Assembly: GCF_026745355.1 (NCBI RefSeq)
Contig: NC_079206.1
Coordinates: 14,974,205-15,038,204 of the forward strand
Direction: 5' to 3'
Length of the DNA stretch: 64,000 nt
Origin: Beta vulgaris subsp. vulgaris
Lineage: Eukaryota; Streptophyta; Magnoliopsida; Caryophyllales; Amaranthaceae
Part shown: positions 36,462 to 45,486 of the stretch, piece after piece
Numbering within the stretch: the first letter of the stretch is position 1
Layout: each line of letters opens with the position of its first letter
Made by a program: the position numbers and the translations under genes
Notes under the pieces: model-generated
The model's database searches: none
What the model was told of the DNA's origin: nothing
The model's input: only the letters and a program-made list of their open reading frames with translations

Positions 36462-36562
36462 AGGGGATTAGCAGCGAGGCGACTCGTGATTGGGCAAAAC
36501 TAATCGTAGCAATGGCATGTGGAGGAGATCCTTACGTGAAGCTTGAGTTGGAATGATATGGA
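36462..36562 (+). other. Exon-like fragment in the CACTA element, unrecognised
   Basis: After an acceptor-like TTGTTTTAG the + strand is open for about 30 codons (GISSEATRDWAKLIVAMACG, then further residues to LELE) and then stops. I do not recognise the family. It could be the last exon of an old element gene or another captured piece. Confidence 0.3.
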
Positions 36563-37349
36563 CTAACATTGCGGGTTATGACATTTTCTACAACGTGGAA
36601 GAACTACAATAATTATGGTTTTTTTTAGCTGGTGAAACTTTTGACATATTCTCTAGACTTTTTTATCGTATTGAACTGTTGGCTAAGATTGTAGATACTT
36701 TTGTTATTGGTACTTGTGTTTGGACATCTATGTACTTATGAATTATGTTTTATCACGATATTCGGAGTGAGCGGTATATGGTTTAATATAGTGAATGCAA
36801 AGCAAGAATGGTCGCAAAATGTAACAATTTGGTCCGGTAAAAAACGAAACAAATGCGTTCGTAAAAAGGTGCTATAAAAATCATTTAATAAAAGAACACC
36901 GACAAGAATTATGGTTGTAAAATGTGTTGTAAGAAATGCATGAAAAAGAATTGCGACAAGAAATATGGTCGTCAGTGGTGTAATGAAATAGTTCCAAGAG
37001 TAAAATTGCGACCGGAAATTAGTCGTAGTTAGGTAAACAATGACTTTCAAAAAAGAGATTTACGACGAGAAAATTTGGTCGTTAAAAGAATCACTTGAAT
37101 TTTCAAAAATTCAATTGCGACGGGTAATCTCGTCGTAGATACAGACTTTTTGCGACGAGTTTTTCACCTCGTCGTAAAATATCAATGACGACGGCTCATC
37201 CAAACTGGTCGTAATGTTTTTTGCGACGGAGCCTTTTGCGACCGCAGACGACGGTACGGAAATCTCGTCGTAAAAGGCTTTTGCGACGAGAAACTATTCA
37301 TTAGCAACAGGATTTCCCGTCGTTGATGAGAGTTATTCTTGTAGTGTTA

Positions 37350-38097
37350 CCCCTTCCCCTTCCCCACCGTCGTTGCGCGTCCGTTCACCGCCGGCCTCCC
37401 CCCACCCCCTGCGCGTCCATTCACTGTCGGTGTCCCCCACCCCTGTGCATTCGTTCACTGTCACCTCCCCGCCCCGGCCTGTGCGTTTGTTCACCGTCGA
37501 TTCCCCCATTCCTCTTCCTTCACTGTCGATTCCCCCACCACCTCTTCGTTCACCGCCGGCCTCCCCCACCCCCTGCGCGAAAATCTGACCCACCCCCTCT
37601 TCGTTCACTGTCGATTCCCCCACCCTCTGCGCGAAAATTCGATCTAGTGTGGCGGCAGATGCGACGGTGAACGAAGAGGGGGAAATGGGGGGGTGTTGCA
37701 GCGGAGGAGAGAGGGAGGGGGATGCGGCGATGGATGGGAGGGGGATGTGGCAGTGGAGGGGGTGGGGTGGGGTGGGGGTTATGCCTGGGGTGGAGGGGTG
37801 GTGGGTTGGGTGGGTTAGGGTTTGGGGGTAAGGGTAAGGGTAAGGGTAAGGGTAAGGGTTTAGGCTTAAGATTAGGGTAAGAGTAAGGGTTAGATTAGGG
37901 TTAGGATTAGATTAGAATTAGAATTTAGGGTTAATAATGGCAAAATCGTAAGTAAAGCTAATGGTGAGTTAACATCAGTTAGGAAATGGTATATGGTGCA
38001 CAGTTTTCGAAATTCATGGGTATATGGTGCATTTCTAAAACATTGAGGGTATATGGTGAATTTTTTAATTTGTCGGGGGTATTTGGTGAAAAAATCG
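37350..38097. repeat. Right arm of the MULE: GC-rich core and TAAGGG repeats
   Basis: 37350-37640 is C-rich with imperfect repeats of GTTCACTGTCGATTCCCCCA. 37820-37925 has GGGTAAGGGTAAGGGTAAGG and diverged TTAGGG copies. The last ~190 bp are the terminal inverted repeat. The open frames on both strands are low complexity. Confidence 0.6.
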
Positions 38098-38553
38098 TAT
38101 TTTATCTTATCTTATCTTATTCTGAAATGAGTGAAGATAATAAGTTGAATAGAACATCTTATATTATCTGATTTTATTTGATCTTATCTTATCTTATAAG
38201 ATTTTAAATAAGTTAAAATAAATTGGACGAAACATGATCTTATTTTACTCATCTGGTTTTTTAAAATTAATGTTCATTTGTCCTAAAAAAGTAGTTGAAG
38301 TTAAAGTTCATTAATTTTGATCATATTTTTTTCTTATTAATAGTGAAAAATAATATATCTGGTGTAACCTTGTTATATTCGTTTTGAAGTTTGTAATTAT
38401 TCATTTTTGAACTTAATATTAATCCATAATCAAATTTTCGCTCTGTATTTTTTTTGTTCTTCCTACTTTGACTGTGCGTATTTGTCAATGCATTTCTTTG
38501 AAATTAAATTTCTTTCATTACATATTAGCAAAGATTGTAATGATTAAATATTA
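38098..38553. other. Intergenic DNA with TCTTATCTTA run and MITE-like remnant
   Basis: The flank begins with TCTTATCTTATCTTAT, as on the other side of the MULE nest. A diverged MITE-like stretch follows (about 38280-38470). No gene. Confidence 0.4.
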
Positions 38554-38834
38554 CTCCCTCTATTTCTTTTTAATTCTTACATTGTTTGGGCACGGTTTCC
38601 AAAACGTTTTTTTAACCTTTATTATCTCTTGTTCCTTTTAATTAAAAACTATAATTTTTTTACAGCAAAAAATATAAAAAATTGATTTTATGCATCTACA
38701 CGTTGAGACGAGTCTAACAAGATCACACATGACTATAAATTTGTCTTACAAAAAAAAAAATCAAATAACCCATCAAAGTTGATAGTTTGCTTTCCCAAAA
38801 TATAAATGTAGCAATTAAAAAGAAACAGGAGAAG
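38554..38834. mobile_element. Stowaway-like MITE, 281 bp
   Basis: Left CTCCCTCTATTTCTTTTTAA; the right end is complementary, ATTAAAAAGAAACAGGAGAAG. TA flanks both sides (38552-38553, 38835-38836). It contains the core GACGAGTCTAACAAGATCAC. Confidence 0.75.
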
Positions 38835-38836
38835 TA

Positions 38837-40018
38837 ATAAAGTACTTGTTGAAACGAAGAAACCAAGACCTTTTTTATATACCGAGAAGAGTTTAGAAGA
38901 TTATCCAAGATTCCAATTAGGAAGGAGAAAAAATACACATAAAGTATATGAATAGTAAAAAATGCATATATAAAATCCTGGAAAATAAATGGCTAAATCA
39001 TTTTCGGAACTAAAGTTTGCACTAGAGTTTGCCTTGTAAGAGACCGTCTACTTTTAAATTAGAATTAAACAATAGTAAGTCAATATTAAAAAGAGAATTA
39101 ACCCAATAATGACTAGGTTATTTCATTTGGTGACTAGTTTGATCCATTTAGTGACTAAGTCTACTTTTATATTAAAATTAGACCGTATTTTTTAATAATT
39201 TTTGTTTGCACTATACTATCTATACTTGCGTTTTGTTGCATCATATGCTTTTTATTAATATAATAAAAAAAATTAGCTGTAAGATGTTGCTGAATTAATT
39301 TTAATTTTCACTGCTAAATTATCAACTTCTTATATATGGTCTTTAACAGATTGATGATTAAGGATATAGGTTTTCATTGGATAGTCTGAGAGGCTGAGAT
39401 TTAAAGCATTGAACTTTCACTTAAATAAAATCCAGAAAACAGTAGATTATATCATTATTCCCAGTAAAAATTATTAGAATAGGCATTTTAATTTTAATTT
39501 AAAATTAGACAAATTCAAACATACATTTTTCTAACATGTTCTAATTATATCATCTTACTTTAAACCTGTCATTGTTCTTAGAGATCTCGCATCTCGACCT
39601 AATCGTCTATTATCTTCCCCTTTTTTTTGTTTCCCTTTGAATCTTGAACTACATCAAACAATTTACAAAATAACCGGATTGTCTTATCGGATGGATTAAA
39701 CTATTCACTAAATGGATTAAAGAATGTGAAAACTGAATGAACTAATCTGATCACTAAATAGAGTAAACTGGCATTAAATAGATTAAACATTTAAATATGT
39801 TCTCTATATTTAAAGAGGTGTTCCATTTTGTTTTAATTTTGAGTTTAGGTCGTTGTCTAATTTCTTCAAATAAAATCTAAGCAATCTCTTACAAGATCAA
39901 CTCTATATATAAAAGTTAAAAGAGGATGCAATAACAAAATTCGATTTTATCAAAAAAAAAAAGTTGTAATTTAAATTGCCTTAAAGCTTTTGCTCAACAA
40001 TTTTACAATAATTACGAT
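38837..40018. other. AT-rich intergenic DNA
   Basis: No gene and no clear terminal repeats. A short family of TTCACTAAATGGATTAAA-like phrases occurs at 39690-39790. Confidence 0.45.
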
Positions 40019-40027
40019 AAAATTATA

Positions 40028-40820
40028 GAGAAGATATTGTGTCAGACCGTCCGACCATAATCTTTGGTCGGACGACTTTCAGTTGGTTTCAATTTTTTTT
40101 CAGTTAGTTTCAAAAAAAAATTCAGTTGGTTTCAAATTTTTTTTCAGTTGGTTTCAATTTTTGTTCAGTTGGTTTTAAATTTACTCTAAATGAAAGTAAC
40201 TTACCTCTAAATGAAAGTAACTTACCTTTAAATATTTCTGAAAAAAGGCTTTCACATAAATCATCTTAAAAAAACCCCTCGCAACTGTACTGCAAAATCA
40301 ATCCGCCTCAAGTTTCCAATGTTCCAAACTGATTTAACTCAATTGCTACATGTAATGATGTAATATAAGATTTTCTAATGATTAATTAAAGGTGTGAAGT
40401 AGCAACAGCAAGAAGAGGATTTTTCATGTGTACAGTAACACCAGTGCTTTCACACATGTCAATTGCCTCAGGTTACTCACCGTCGCAAATAACATTCCAG
40501 GATGAATCCTTCTACCGCCACCAAACAGAATCAACTCTAAGTCTTGCTGCTTGAACTCCATCGATGAATTCATGAACCACTCTGGACGAAACTCTTCCGG
40601 TTCATCCCAAATTTAGGGTCTCTCTGAACAACCCAAGCATTAATAAAAACAAGAGTTTTTGCTGGAATGGAAGAAGGAGAGGAGAGAGAAAATAAAGGTT
40701 GATGATGAGAAATCAGAATAGTTAGAGAGAGGTAGGAAAGGTGGAAGTGATGAGCAGAGAGAGAGGAGTGGTCGTCCGACCAAATGTATTGTGTCAGACG
40801 GTCTGACACAATACTTTCAC
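40028..40820. mobile_element. Pack-MULE-like element carrying a cytochrome P450 fragment
   Basis: AAAATTATA flanks it exactly (40019-40027 and 40821-40829), a 9-bp Mutator-type duplication. Left end GAGAAGATATTGTGTCAGAC; the right end reversed GTGAAAGTATTGTGTCAGAC, both continuing as CGTC(C/T)GAC. Subterminal TTTCAGTTGGTTTCAA repeats link it to the MULE at 7342-8534. No transposase is present. Most of the interior (about 40430-40660) is P450-derived, on the - strand. Confidence 0.85.
40480..40660 (-). pseudogene. Captured cytochrome P450 C-terminal fragment (CYP71-like)
   Basis: On the - strand KTLVFINAWVVQRDPKF is the strand before the PERF loop of plant A-type P450s. After a one-base frameshift near 40607 the next frame gives WDEPEEFRPEWFMNSSMEF (the PERF-type motif as RPEWF) and LILFGGGRRIHPGMLFATVS. 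This is the heme-binding loop FxxGxRxCxG, but the Cys that would ligate heme iron is His (codon at 40502-40504). Similarity ends around 40480; the following codons do not match a P450 helix L. A frameshift, a missing thiolate ligand and lack of the other ~400 residues rule out an enzyme. It sits wholly within a MULE. Family assignment is strong; the subfamily is a guess. Confidence 0.8.
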
Positions 40821-40829
40821 AAAATTATA

Positions 40830-41129
40830 ACCTCCTTAACTTGTATGATTTGAAGCATTCATTTTTAATCTCATATCCGCACTATTCATTGAGTTGACTA
40901 TAAATTACAATTAGAATTTACACATTAATAAGTTTATATAGTAAAATTTGTTAATGATAAGATAACAAAATATCTATAGAAAGAAATGAACAATACTCCA
41001 AAAGGAAGATGTAAATGACATTGAACAAGAGTTTGTTTTTGTTTTTTTATATTGAAACTATCCTTTTTTTTCATTTTTCTATGTTTTAGGAGTTCAACTA
41101 AATCAATGGTCAAAATTGGTCTATAAATA
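40830..41129. other. AT-rich intergenic DNA
   Basis: Nothing recognisable; it lies between the MULE and the LINE insertion. Confidence 0.4.
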
Positions 41130-41146
41130 TAAAGGCTTACATTTTC

Positions 41147-41737
41147 TATGTTAAGCCCCCCTTGGTTAGCAGGCCTAGTTCTAAGGACAGGCATTACCTG
41201 GACTCCTCCTCAGGCTCCGTATGTTAAGCTCAATTTTGATGGGTCAGTTCTTAAGGATGGTGCTGCAGCTTATGGGTTCGTTTTAAGAGATGAGGAAGGT
41301 AAGGTTCTGTTGTGTGGTGCTAGTTCTATTGCGCCTAACCTCTCTATTTTGGTTGCGGAAGCTTGGGGGTTAAGAGAAGGTATCCGAGGTGCTCTTTTTT
41401 TGGGAGTCAAAAATCTGGTTATTGAAAGGAATAATCTTTCGGTTATTCAAGCCATAAAAAGATTGGAAAATTTCATGGTCTATTTATTCTTTGATCCAGG
41501 ACGCTGAGTTAGATTTACAAAAGTTTGATTCCGTCATCATCCCGCACATCTTTAGAGAAGCTAACTTTGCTGCTGATTGGATGGCCCATTATGGGCATTC
41601 AACCGCTAATCTGTGTTATCATTTTTCGTCTTTGGATATTTCTTTTTTCCAAATCATCCGTAAGGATGCTTTAGGGTGGCCCGTTCCTTGGGTACCTCCC
41701 TAGTTTTCTTTCCGGCTAAAAAAAAAATAAAAAAAAA
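41147..41737 (+). mobile_element. 5'-truncated LINE with poly(A) tail
   Basis: The 17 bp ATAAAGGCTTACATTTT (41130-41146) recur with one change after the A-rich tail (41738-41754). The insert ends TTTCCGGCTAAAAAAAAAAT and further A-rich sequence. Its only coding content is the RNase H domain that closes the second ORF of many plant L1-type LINEs. Length 591 bp, so nearly all of ORF1 and the reverse transcriptase are missing, the usual 5' truncation. Confidence 0.88.
41160..41703 (+). pseudogene. LINE-derived RNase H domain (RVT_3 type), frameshifted
   Basis: The first frame has YVKLNFDGSVLKDGAAAYGF (catalytic Asp in FDGS), then VAEAWGLREG (catalytic Glu) and VIERNNLSVIQA, where the third acidic residue of the DEDD set (usually Asp) is Asn. 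A frameshift near 41485 moves the domain to the next frame (IQDAELDLQKFDSV, then REANFAADWMA with the last Asp), ending at a stop at 41701. The fold is that of plant non-LTR RNase H. The frameshift and lost Asp mean it is inactive. Confidence 0.85.
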
Positions 41738-41754
41738 ATAAAGGCTTATATTTT

Positions 41755-42084
41755 TATTGTTATAGTGGCTGCCATTTTAGCCGTTAAATCATCATCCGAT
41801 TTCTCTTTTATTGGGATAAAGCCCGATTGAAATTGTTTGCCAACCCAAAAGTGCGGCTCAACCTAGACTGCTTACCCTTCTAAGCCCACTTTTATGTCGT
41901 TCTTATTTGGTCAGGTTGTCAAGCTTTTCTTTCAGCCCATCTTTGATTGCCGTGGGGACTTGGGCCTGAAATCCCTACCCGAATCTAGTCTAATTCCATT
42001 TGTGCCCTATGTAACACTAGTTTGAAACCTTTCTTTATTAGCTCCATCTCACTTTAGAGTTTTAAACCAAACAATGAAAGGTAA
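41755..42084. other. Intergenic DNA
   Basis: No gene or repeat recognised. Moderately GC-rich compared with neighbours; possibly an old unrecognised element. Confidence 0.35.
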
Positions 42085-42438
42085 CTAGTGTTTAGGCCCG
42101 GGCGATGCCCCGAATTTTTTCTTTGCTACAATTTATTAGTAGTTAAATAAGTATTCTCATACTCATTTAAAAAAGTTATCTTATTCATTATATGTATTTC
42201 AAACGTTTTCCATTCATATGTCATCATTAATTTTGATTACAAAATCAATAATGGTATGGTGGATTAATGGTTGGATTTCTTACTTTCATACTTGAGGTTG
42301 TGGGTTCGAATCTTTACGTAAACAATTCTTCTTATTTTTTTATATGAGAAAGACGTGGATAGAATGTTATTGGACGAGGGAGGGTGACACGTGGCACGTA
42401 TACGTTCTTAGGAACGCCTTTTAATATATTAGTATAGA
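42085..42438 (-). mobile_element. Non-autonomous Helitron, 354 bp
   Basis: Read on the - strand it begins TCTATACTAATATATTAAAA directly after an A and ends GGGCCTAAACACTAG directly before a T. Just upstream of that end is a hairpin-forming GGGGCATCGCCC. The 5'-TC, 3'-CTAG, A/T insertion site and terminal hairpin are the Helitron rules, with no target duplication. Its interior includes a tRNA-like A/B-box pair on the + strand (about 42252-42318: TGGTGGATTAATGG and GGGTTCGAATC), suggesting a nested SINE head. Confidence 0.75.
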
Positions 42439-42600
42439 TACTAGTAACTAGCAACTACCATCTCATTGTTAATCAAATTTAATTGTGATCAATTATAGGT
42501 AGTAATCAATTTCAGAAGGTGTCACATTAACAAATCTTTAAAATAAATATTTCCTTAATTTTATGTCAATTGCCACATATAGGATAAAAAAACTAATATG
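42439..42600. other. Short AT-rich spacer
   Basis: Nothing recognisable. Confidence 0.4.
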
Positions 42601-43410
42601 AACCCGGTGCACACTAATTAGTGTGCACCCGATCCATATCACGTGAGTTTATGATAGTGTATATTGATATGATATAGTGTATGTTAAAATGATATAGTGT
42701 ATGTTAAAATGATATAGTGTATATTAAAATGATATAGTGTATGTTAAAATGATATAATGTATATTAAAATGATATAGTGTATGTTACAGTGATATAATGT
42801 ATGTTATAATGATATAGTGTGTGTTAAAGTGATATAGTGTGTGTTAAAGTGATATAGTGTATGTTAAAGTAATATAGTGTATGTTAAAAGTGATATAATG
42901 TATGTTAAAGTAATATAGGGTGTGTTAAAGTGATATAGTGTATGTTATAATGATATAGTTAGGGGTGTTCAATGTCAGATATCGGATCGGATCCGATCCG
43001 AAAATTCGGATATCCGAAAATTTCGGGGGAAATTGCGATCCGAATCCGGTCCGAAATTTTCGGATATCCGAACTTTTCGGATCGGATCACCGGGTTTTCA
43101 GATCGGGTACCGGGTTTTCGGATTTTCGGATCGGGTCCGTTGAAATTTTTGAAAAATCCCGATCCGTATCCGATCCGAAAACCCGAAATTTTTTCCGGAT
43201 ACCCGATCCGAAATATCCGAAATCTTAAAATCGGATCGGATATCCGAAATTTCGGATCGGATCGGCGGATTTTCGGATCGGATATTTTTGCACACCCCTA
43301 GATATAGTGTATGTTAAAATGATGTGGTGTATGTTAAAGTAATATAACGGGTCACGTGCCTGGATCTGATCCACACTATTTTCCGTGTGAACCGGGTCCA
43401 CGCAAGTCGG
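42601..43410. mobile_element. TIR element with a 20-bp minisatellite core, split by a hAT MITE
   Basis: Ends are inverted copies: AACCCGGTGCACACTAATTA on the left, and ACCCGGTTCACACGGAAAAT on the right when reversed. Both run on to CACGTGA. Between them lies a 20-bp array, GATATAGTGTATGTTAAAAT and variants, about 16 copies at 42640-42959 and two more after the hAT insertion. A perfect 24-bp palindrome sits at 42606-42629. No coding sequence. Confidence 0.65.
42960..43300. mobile_element. hAT-type MITE, 341 bp, made of GGATATCCGAAA repeats
   Basis: Starts TAGGGGTGTTCAATG; the right end reversed is TAGGGGTGTGCAAAAAT. The octamer GATATAGT lies on both sides (42952-42959, 43301-43308), although the surrounding minisatellite also contains this word. 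Almost the whole interior is TCGGATATCCGAAAATTTCG-like self-complementary repeats. The Ile/Arg/Ser-rich open frames on both strands are artefacts of the repeat. Confidence 0.85.
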
Positions 43411-44140
43411 ATTGCATATAGGAATATCATGCTCTTTAATCTCTATTATATAACGGAAGGGGAAAACAAGATGGTGTCCTCCTATGAAAATACTAAATTA
43501 ACTTTAATGATCTAATGGATTGAATAAAATTATAAAAAAATGATTTAAGAACTTTTCTCTTTCCAACTTGTCACTCTAAACAAGTTAAAAATGGTATATG
43601 CATTAAATGTTTCAATCAAAAAAACTAAATGGATAAAAGAAATATGACCTTTTTTAACAAAAAAAATGGTATATATGACATCCACCTGAAAAAGTCTGAA
43701 ACACTCACTACCTTTGATATTCTTTAATTCAGACAAACCAACTCACTATGTCGTTGTCCACACCAAGTCCGAGCCGATCTTGTTGAATGAAGCACAAAAC
43801 TGGTACACGTCGTCGTCGTCCTCACCAAACATCAACACCATCCGTTTCTTTAAATGAAACACATCACTTGAAGATTAGTTTCGATGAATAATATTGTTAA
43901 TTCATTTTTTACAATATTATTTATATATATATTTTTTTGTTCAGATTTATTAATCATAAAATGAAGATTTATTGATCAGATCTGAGACGAAATCACAATA
44001 TTATTTATTTTTTATATGAATTTTTTTCCTTACTTTTTAGCTTGTATCTTAGTTTAGGGTTTTTTTAGAGTTAGGATTTTTTTTCCTCCATTCGGAATTT
44101 AGTTTTATTTTACAGTGTTTTGTATTCTAGTTTCTTAGTT
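43411..44140. other. AT-rich intergenic DNA
   Basis: No gene or element ends found. Confidence 0.45.
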
Positions 44141-45202
44141 CGGTTTTTTTCACCAGGTATTCCTATGGTATTTCAAAATTCATGGAGTACCCTTGCTTTG
44201 TAGAAAATGCACCAGGTACCCTTACTTTGGAGGTGAAATGCACAAAATGCTCTTAATGACTAACGATGTCAAGTTTCCATTAGTCATTAGGGTTAATTAA
44301 CCCCTCTAACTCCTCTAACCTTAACTAAACTCCAATTAGCCCTAATTAACTAACTAAACCCTGACTTTTAACCCTACACTAACCCTAACCCCCTCCTAAC
44401 TTCAAATCCTAACCTCACCACAACCACCTTCCCTCCCCTCCCCCACCCCATAGCCACGCAGCAGACACCTTCCCCCGCTAGTACCCCCAAAGCAGACACC
44501 TTCCCCACCCCACCCTGCAACACCCCTCCCCACCCCGCTATCACCCCCATCTGCCCTCCCCCGTCGTTGTTGTCAGAACTACTCCAGATTGTCGCATTAA
44601 TGGATGATTCTTCAGGTTTGCCTTCAAGCAAGAAAAGAAGCAGCATCGTGTTTAGGCTTCATCTCGTAGCAGAGACAGGACGCAGATGAGAAGAAATGAG
44701 GGGAAGGAGAAAACTAGGTGTGGAGGGGGTGACGCCGAGAAGAAGAAATGATGGAAAAGAGAAGCCACTGCCGCCTTGCGGTGGCCGTCTGATTGTCGTG
44801 GTACGTAGCAGTTGCGGTGGTGAGGTGATCCCTACTGTCGTGGTTGTACGTTTTGTAATTTGGGTAGCTGTGCGGGGGGTGGGGAAGGGGGAAAGGTGGG
44901 TGGGGGCGGCTAAGGGGGTAGGGGTGGGGGAGGGCATAGGGGGGTTGTGGTGGTTGGGTAGTTAGGGTTAGGGTTAGGGTTGAGGGTGAGAGTGAGGTGT
45001 TAGAGGGTTTGGGGTTAGGATTTTGGAGTTAGGGTTAGAGGGGTTAAGTAACCCTAATGACTAATGGAAACTTGACACCATTAGTCATTAAGGGAATTTC
45101 GTATAATTTACCCCCAAAGTAAGGGTACTTGGTGCATTTTTTAAAAAACATGGGTACCTCATGAATTTTGAAATACCACAGGAGTACTTGGTGAAAAAAC
45201 CG
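44141..45202. mobile_element. Uninterrupted MULE-like long-TIR element, 1.06 kb
   Basis: Left end CGGTTTTTTTCACCAGGTAT; right end reversed CGGTTTTTTCACCAAGTACT. Inverted similarity spans about 200-250 bp, through GTTTCCATTAGTCATTAGGG. Flanks TTCTTAGTT and TTCTTTGCT agree in 7 of 9 bases. The TIRs contain CCCTAA/TTAGGG-like runs and the core is GC-rich low complexity. It is the undisturbed counterpart of the element at 23299-38097. No transposase. Confidence 0.8.
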
Positions 45203-45344
45203 TTCTTTGCTTTTTTGGATTTTGGTTATTAGTTTGTTCATTTTAATTTCTTCGTATCTTCTTTTGTTCTTTGTATTATAGATATAATATTGATTGTAGA
45301 TATATTTTGGTATTTTCATTTGAAAAATTTTCCTGCAACAATAT

Positions 45345-45486
45345 TCTGGTGATTAGAGTTGATTTAAAAATGTCAGAATTTCGATTTTTTTTGTTTTTTA
45401 CCTATACATATTGATGCGTCGCGACTAAGACCGCAACAATACGCCACTTAATGACGACCACAATTTAATGTTTTTCCACTAGCGTT
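45345..45486. mobile_element. CACTA-type end remnant
   Basis: On the - strand it starts near 45486 as GCTAGTGGAAAAACATTAAA, followed by repeated GCGTATTGTTGCGGTCTTAG-like motifs. This resembles a CACTAGTGGAAAA terminus with one mutated base and the subterminal repeats also seen at 3424-3645. The other end was not found. Confidence 0.4.

Larger units (their letters stand above)
32518..37346. mobile_element. Non-autonomous CACTA element, 4.8 kb, with captured RRM exon
   Basis: Left end CACTACAAGAATGAATATCA; the right end reversed is CACTACAAGAATAACTCTCA. The 3-bp duplication TTA lies on both sides (32515-32517, 37347-37349), the CACTA (En/Spm) rule. Subterminal zones hold many TGCGACGAG, GGTCGTAAAA and CGTCGT motifs in both directions (32540-32700 and 36800-37330), probable transposase-binding repeats. 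No transposase is recognisable inside. It contains an RRM-protein exon fragment, a G-rich minisatellite and short exon-like pieces. Confidence 0.88.
23299..38097. mobile_element. MULE-like element split by a Ty3/gypsy and a CACTA insertion
   Basis: Left terminus CGGTTTTTTCACCAAATACC; the right terminus, reversed, is CGATTTTTTCACCAAATACC. Inverted similarity continues for about 190 bp on the left up to the gypsy insertion, including GCACCATATACCCATGAATT. The flanks TATCTTATC (23290-23298) and TATTTTATC (38098-38106) agree in 8 of 9 bases, a Mutator-size duplication. Without the two insertions the element is about 1.07 kb: 23299-23490, 32393-32514 and 37347-38097. It carries CCCTAA-like repeats inside its ends and GC-rich low-complexity DNA in the middle. 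It shares termini and layout with 44141-45202. Confidence 0.75.

Noticed and set aside
42965..43301. Overlapping Arg/Ser/Asp/Pro-rich frames on both strands
   Set aside because: Produced by the GGATATCCGAAA palindromic repeats of the hAT MITE.
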